Of a stretch of DNA of 37,140 nucleotides, positions 33,780 to 37,140 are shown piece by piece. Below the pieces are notes generated by a model. That model had not been told where the DNA came from. It ran no database searches and saw only the letters and a list, made by a program, of their open reading frames with translations. The translations under genes and the position numbers were made by a program. Within the stretch, counting starts at the first letter, position 1; each line of letters begins with the position of its first letter. Source of the DNA: Thermoplasmata archaeon (GTDB lineage: Archaea > Thermoplasmatota > Thermoplasmata > Lutacidiplasmatales > UBA184); NCBI GenBank assembly GCA_021798415.1, contig JAJZGO010000005.1:1-37140 (forward strand), read 5' to 3'.

Positions 33780-33941
33780 CGTCGAGACTCTCCGAAAGCG
33801 AGGCGGCGGAACCGGGCGGGGCATTTGAGCCTACGCCTCTTCCCCCCTCGGTCCCACTAGGTGGCGATCGGTCACCACGGGACTCCGACGTCCCTACGGT
33901 AACGCCGCCCGCAGACGAGTTCTCGCCGACGGTGAAGGCGG

Positions 33942-33975
33942 GTCGGGGAACCCCACGGAATGCGGGTTCCCCGAC
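33942..33975. repeat. Perfect 12-bp inverted repeat
   Basis: GTCGGGGAACCC and GGGTTCCCCGAC separated by 10 nt. The length and symmetry suit an operator for a dimeric regulator or an RNA hairpin. It lies about 160 nt from each flanking start codon. Confidence 0.6.
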
Positions 33976-34092
33976 ATCGCAGCGTTCATGGCTTCGCCCC
34001 GGGTCGAGGGCGCGGGGTCGATGGGCTCCTCTCCGAGCTCCCCTCGGGGAGCTCCGACGCCTCCGGCCTCCCCCGGACCGCCGGGCGCCAAT

Positions 34093-34100
34093 GCTTTTAC
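34093..34100 (+). promoter_or_regulatory. TATA box of the radical SAM gene
   Basis: GCTTTTAC, centred about 30 nt before the ATG at 34127, consistent with a leaderless mRNA and with rejecting the in-frame upstream extension to 33932. Confidence 0.6.
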
Positions 34101-34126
34101 CCCGACGCCCACCTCCTCCACGTCCC

Positions 34127-35260
34127 ATGGAGATGCGCGGGCTCCACTTGCTCCCGATGGCCTCGAGCTACCGCGGCGAGCTCTCCCCCGCGTGTCGGCA
34201 GTGCGCCGAGGGCCAGAAGATGGTCCTCTTCGTCTCGGGCCTCTGCCGGTTCCGCTGCTTCTATTGCCCCGTCTCCCCGAACCGCAACCAGCTCGACGTC
34301 GTCTACGCGAACGAGCGCCGGGTGACGAGCGACGCCGACGTGCTCGACGAGGCGAGGTCGATCGGGGCGGCCGGCACGGGGATCACGGGCGGGGACCCGC
34401 TCGGCGTGATCGACCGTGTCGAGCACTACGTCCGCCTCCTCAAGGCGGAGTTCGGAGCCGAGCACAACATCCACCTCTACACGCACGAACCGAACCCCGA
34501 GAAGCTCGCGCGGCTCGCCGCGGCGGGGCTCGACGAGTTCCGCCTGCACGTTCCCCACTACCTGTGGGGTCCCCTGTCGGGCGACGGCGGGGCGTACCGC
34601 TCGGTCCTCGAGCGGGCTCCCTCGTGGGGGATCCGGCGCGGAGTGGAGATCCCCGTGCTGCCCGAGAAGGAAGCGGAGCTCCGACGGCTGTTGCGCGCCC
34701 TCGACCGGATCGGCGTCGACTTCGTGAACCTGAACGAACTCGAGTTCTCGGAGACGAACGAGGAGAAGATGCGGTCCCGGGGCTACCGGGTCGACCCGCG
34801 CAACGGCTGGGGGGTTCGCGGCAGCCGTGCCGTCGCCGAGCGCGTCGTGCGCGAGATGCGCCTGTCGGTGCCCGTCCACTACTGCTCGTCGAGGTTCAAG
34901 GACGGCGTGCAGCTGCGCCAGCGCCTTCTGCGTCGCGCCGAGCGAACGGCCCCCGCGTTCGCCGAGCGGACGGGGGATGGGACCGTCCTCCTCGGGATCG
35001 TCGAGGCGAACGGCTCCCCGAACCTCGAGCGCTGGGCGGCGAGCGTCGCCCGGCGGATCGGGTCCGCGCCCGTCGATTACCGCCTGGACACCGCTCGTCG
35101 GCGGGTCGAGCTCGCGCCCGACGTCCTGCGCCGAGTCGCTCGGCGGTTGCCCTGGCCGGCCTTCGAGGTGGAAGTGTACCCGACGGCCGACGCGCTCGAA
35201 GTCGAGAGGGCGCCGCTCAACGACGCCGCCCGGTCGAGCTCTTCGTCCGGCACCACGTAG
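34127..35260 (+). CDS. Radical SAM protein of the COG2108 type
   Basis: 377 residues from the ATG at 34127. The [4Fe-4S]-SAM motif is Cys40-x3-Cys44-x2-Cys47 (CRFRCFYCPVS), preceded by an extra CRQC pair (Cys23, Cys26). GTGITGGDPLGVIDRVEHYV is the GGE-like SAM-binding block, and LNELEFSETNEEKMRSRGY and HYCSSRFKDGVQLRQRL are conserved farther on. These match the archaeal group annotated as related to pyruvate formate-lyase activating enzymes, whose reaction is unknown. The last about 60 residues overlap, on the opposite strand, the gene for a four-cysteine protein that is coupled to folD. Confidence 0.87.
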   Translation: MEMRGLHLLPMASSYRGELSPACRQCAEGQKMVLFVSGLCRFRCFYCPVSPNRNQLDVVYANERRVTSDADVLDEARSIGAAGTGITGGDPLGVIDRVEHYVRLLKAEFGAEHNIHLYTHEPNPEKLARLAAAGLDEFRLHVPHYLWGPLSGDGGAYRSVLERAPSWGIRRGVEIPVLPEKEAELRRLLRALDRIGVDFVNLNELEFSETNEEKMRSRGYRVDPRNGWGVRGSRAVAERVVREMRLSVPVHYCSSRFKDGVQLRQRLLRRAERTAPAFAERTGDGTVLLGIVEANGSPNLERWAASVARRIGSAPVDYRLDTARRRVELAPDVLRRVARRLPWPAFEVEVYPTADALEVERAPLNDAARSSSSSGTT

Positions 35261-35424
35261 CCCTCGTCGCACGCGTGACCTCCCCAGGTGAGGTAGCGTC
35301 GGTCGCCACGGCGGTTCTTGATCGTGCACGGCCCCCAGCCACCGTTCTCGGCGCCGTACCACATCGGACAGTCCTGGCAGTGGAGCGTCACCGCCGCCCG
35401 GGCGGGGCGGGAGGGCGGGCTCAT
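35077..35424 (-). CDS. Small four-cysteine protein, function unknown
   Basis: 115 residues from the ATG at 35424, which overlaps the folD stop (ATGA). Residues 14-55 form a compact block with Cys16, Cys19, Cys33 and Cys52 (LHCQDCPMWYG, WGPCTIKNRRG, YLTWGGHACDEG), suited to zinc or an Fe-S cluster. After about residue 65 the sequence is Ser/Arg-rich and lies over the 3' end of the radical SAM gene (184-bp antisense overlap), so the tail may not be functional. The translational coupling to folD suggests a role with FolD or one-carbon metabolism. I do not recognise a named family. Confidence 0.65.
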   Translation of the reverse strand: MSPPSRPARAAVTLHCQDCPMWYGAENGGWGPCTIKNRRGDRRYLTWGGHACDEGYVVPDEELDRAASLSGALSTSSASAVGYTSTSKAGQGNRRATRRRTSGASSTRRRAVSRR

Positions 35425-36308
35425 CCGGTCCCCTCGTCCCGGCGCTGCCAGGCGCGAACGGTGTTCGCGATCAGCTCGGCGACCGTGACCGGGCCCACCC
35501 CGCCGGGGACCGGGGTCAGGGAGTCGGCCCAGCCGTCGAGCGAGGCAGCGTCGGCGTCGCCGGCGGGAACCTGGCCACCGGGGCGGCTCGGGTCGGGAAC
35601 GCTCGAAAGCCCCACGTCGACCACGTTCGCCCCGCGAGGGACGACCGCGCGCGTCAGAAGGCCCGGCCGCCCCACGCACGAAAAGATCGTGCGGGCCCCC
35701 GCGAGGGCGCCCGCGAGGTCCCGGGTCTTCGAGTGGAGGAGCGTCACGGTGGCGTCGATCCCGGTCGACTTGCCCGCGAGCAGCAGGGCGAGGGGAAGGC
35801 CGACCGTCTCCGAACGGCCGATCACCGCCACCCGCTCGCCCTCGAGGGGGAGGTGGTAGTGGCGGGCGATGTCGATCGCGGCGAGAGCGACCGCCGGGAC
35901 GTGGACCGGCCGCTGGGCGACGAGCCGCCCGAGATTCTCCGGCCCGACCCCGTCGACGTCCTTTCGGGGCCGGAGCACGGCGACCGCGGCGTAGAAATCG
36001 AACGGTGGCGGGAGCGGATGCTCGAGCAGGACCGCGTGCACGGCCGGATCCGCGTCGAGCGCGCGCAGCCGGGCGACCAGCTCGCTGGGCCCCGCAGTCG
36101 GTCCGAGGGGGTCGTCCCGGAACTCGATCCCGACCTGGGCCGCGGCCTTCGCCTGCCGGCGGAGGTAGAACCGGAACGGGCTCTCGACCCCCCGGTGGAC
36201 GCTGACGAGCGACGGAGGCGGGGTTCCGGCGGGAGCCGCGGCGACCGCCGCGCGGCTCGCGCTATCCCGCGCGGCGGCGACCGGCTTTCCCTCGAGGCGA
36301 ACGGTCAC
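35421..36308 (-). CDS. folD: Methylene-tetrahydrofolate dehydrogenase/cyclohydrolase (FolD)
   Basis: 295 residues from a GTG at 36308, chosen because the family starts with a similar strand (VTVRLEGKPVAAAR) and a TATA box lies 36 nt upstream; the frame is open to 36371. It interconverts 5,10-methylene- and 10-formyl-tetrahydrofolate using NAD(P). Tyr48 and Lys54 (YLRRQAK) match the catalytic Tyr and Lys. RPRKDVDGVGPENLGRL, the nucleotide loop GRSETVGLPLALLLAG and TPVPGGVGPVTVAELIANT are present. The VQLPLP motif reads LEHPLP, so the normally invariant Gln is Glu96. With mptD in the window this bears on whether the organism uses folate or a methanopterin-like carrier. Confidence 0.92.
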   Translation of the reverse strand: MTVRLEGKPVAAARDSASRAAVAAAPAGTPPPSLVSVHRGVESPFRFYLRRQAKAAAQVGIEFRDDPLGPTAGPSELVARLRALDADPAVHAVLLEHPLPPPFDFYAAVAVLRPRKDVDGVGPENLGRLVAQRPVHVPAVALAAIDIARHYHLPLEGERVAVIGRSETVGLPLALLLAGKSTGIDATVTLLHSKTRDLAGALAGARTIFSCVGRPGLLTRAVVPRGANVVDVGLSSVPDPSRPGGQVPAGDADAASLDGWADSLTPVPGGVGPVTVAELIANTVRAWQRRDEGTG

Positions 36309-36339
36309 GGTTCGGTCCGGCGGGCGGAGTTCGGTCCGG

Positions 36340-36347
36340 TAGATAAC
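36340..36347 (-). promoter_or_regulatory. TATA box of folD
   Basis: GTTATCTA on the minus strand, centred about 36 nt before the GTG at 36308; it supports that start over the longer open frame. Confidence 0.5.
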
Positions 36348-36432
36348 GGACCACTTACCGTCGCACCGCACGGTGGCCCCCGGAGCGGGGCCGTCGTGGG
36401 TCCGGCGGTGCGGCCGCCGCTCGCCCCGAAGG

Positions 36433-36441
36433 GATTTATAC
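36433..36441 (+). promoter_or_regulatory. TATA box of lonB
   Basis: GATTTATAC, centred about 65 nt before the ATG at 36502, giving a leader of roughly 35-40 nt, longer than for most genes here. Confidence 0.6.
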
Positions 36442-36501
36442 GCACCCCCGCTTCGTTTACTTGGCGCTACGACCCCGGGACCAACGGGTTGGGACGCCTA
36501 C

Positions 36502-37140
36502 ATGGAAGAGGGAGCGGAAACACCGCCGTCCGGGGCCGATTCGGCCCCCCCGCCGAACGAGCTCGACACCTGGTCGCGAACGCTGCCGTATACTTCGAGT
36601 GCCCAAGTCGAGGTCCCTCCTCGACTCCTCGAGCAGGTGATCGGTCAGGACGAGGCCGTCGAGGTCGCGCGAAAGGCGGCGACGCAGAAGCGCCACATGA
36701 TCCTGATCGGCGAGCCGGGGACGGGCAAGAGCATGCTCGCCCGGGCGATGGTCGACTTCCTGCCCAAGGAGCAGCTCCAGGACATCCTGGCCTACCCGAA
36801 CAACGACGATCCGAACGAGCCGAAGATCCGGGTCGTTCCGTCGGGCAAGGGGAAGGAGATCGTCGCCGCCCAGAAGCTCGAGGCGGCCCAGAAGAAGGAG
36901 CAGCGCACGATCCTCTTCGTCGTCCTCTCCCTCGCCGTCTTCGCCTTCACGCTCTACATCGTGATCACCCAGCGCGACCTGACCGCGCTCCTGTTCGGCC
37001 TCCTCATCGTGTTCATCATCTACGCGCTCGTCCGGTTCTCGGGCGGCCGCAACGACGCGGGCGCGGGAGTGGCGAAGCTCCTCGTCTCCCATACTCCCGA
37101 CGATAAGCCCCCGTTCATCGACGCCACCGGTGCCCACGCC
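36502..37140 (+). CDS. lonB: Archaeal Lon protease (LonB), 5' part
   Basis: The first 213 codons; the gene runs past the window end. After an acidic, Pro-rich N-terminus (about 1-25) comes the AAA+ module starting at LEQVIGQDEAVEVARKAA, with Walker A GEPGTGKS at 71-78 and the archaeal FLPKEQLQDILAYPNNDDPN. Two transmembrane helices inserted in the ATPase domain (about 135-155, TILFVVLSLAVFAFTLYIVI, and 161-178, LTALLFGLLIVFIIYALV) identify the membrane-bound LonB type. The Walker B and Ser-Lys protease parts are beyond the edge. LonB degrades unfolded and membrane proteins and is usually the main membrane ATP-dependent protease in archaea. Confidence 0.94.
   Translation, partial: MEEGAETPPSGADSAPPPNELDTWSRTLPYTSSAQVEVPPRLLEQVIGQDEAVEVARKAATQKRHMILIGEPGTGKSMLARAMVDFLPKEQLQDILAYPNNDDPNEPKIRVVPSGKGKEIVAAQKLEAAQKKEQRTILFVVLSLAVFAFTLYIVITQRDLTALLFGLLIVFIIYALVRFSGGRNDAGAGVAKLLVSHTPDDKPPFIDATGAHA

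Larger units (their letters stand above)
33780..34126. other. Divergent intergenic region with two strong inverted repeats
   Basis: 347 nt without a credible gene. It holds the psmA TATA (CTCAAATG, minus, 33822-33829), a perfect 12-bp inverted repeat (GTCGGGGAACCC 33942-33953, mirrored at 33964-33975, 10-nt spacer) and a second hairpin (GAGCTCCC-CTCG-GGGAGCTC, 34035-34054). The radical SAM promoter follows. Small frames on both strands are low-complexity. It may be a regulatory region or a structured RNA. Confidence 0.5.

Noticed and set aside
33894-34121. 75-codon minus-strand frame in the psmA-radical SAM gap
   Set aside because: Gly/Pro/Ala-rich sequence without features; the region is better explained by inverted repeats and promoters.

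Overview
The window is a high-GC (by eye about two thirds or more) archaeal chromosome segment. Archaeal markers are RNA polymerase subunit Rpo3 with a ferredoxin-like cluster, archaeal-type uS13/uS4/uS11 and uS10, EF-1A, Pelota, proteasome alpha, a membrane-type LonB, MBF1, archaetidylserine synthase and decarboxylase, and an MptD-like dihydroneopterin aldolase. Many genes have an archaeal TATA box about 26-36 nt before the start codon, which implies leaderless or nearly leaderless mRNAs. The gene set (CuA-like cupredoxin, Kelch and Hint surface proteins, UvrA/UvrC, DnaJ, FolD) fits a non-methanogenic, probably aerobic Thermoplasmatota-like lineage from soil or subsurface. That placement is inference from gene content only.

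Layout. 1-3426 is accessory: a decayed IS630-type transposase cut by the window edge, a small membrane protein, a Kelch-repeat surface protein, a fragment of a Hint-domain protein, and a second short IS630 tail. 3427-11969 holds an MFS transporter, pelota, the rpo3-rps11-rps4-rps13 operon (minus strand), a dnaJ-methyltransferase pair, and an operon of a RAM-only Lrp-like protein, a 3-TM protein and a SAM hydrolase. 12129-15120 holds a second MFS transporter, citrate synthase and, converging on it, mptD. mptD ends a minus-strand run EF-1A, rps10, asd, pssA, mptD. 18365-24181 has a VOC protein, thioesterase-MBF1, a membrane protein with argF, a thiolase-DUF35 pair and a CuA-like cupredoxin. 24249-32925 has tRNA-Phe, topoisomerase I, a creatininase-uvrA-uvrC operon and a small membrane protein. 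33021-37140 has proteasome alpha, a COG2108 radical SAM protein, a four-cysteine protein coupled to folD, and the 5' part of lonB.

Most of this is housekeeping. No CRISPR array, toxin-antitoxin pair, prophage or obvious defence system was seen. The points most worth a second look are the cupredoxin with an incomplete CuA site, substituted catalytic residues in ArgF (HDLP for HCLP) and FolD (Gln to Glu), a UvrC that ends before its helix-hairpin-helix domain, the folD/four-cysteine/radical SAM arrangement, the structured 347-nt gap between psmA and the radical SAM gene, and the IS630-bracketed surface-protein island.
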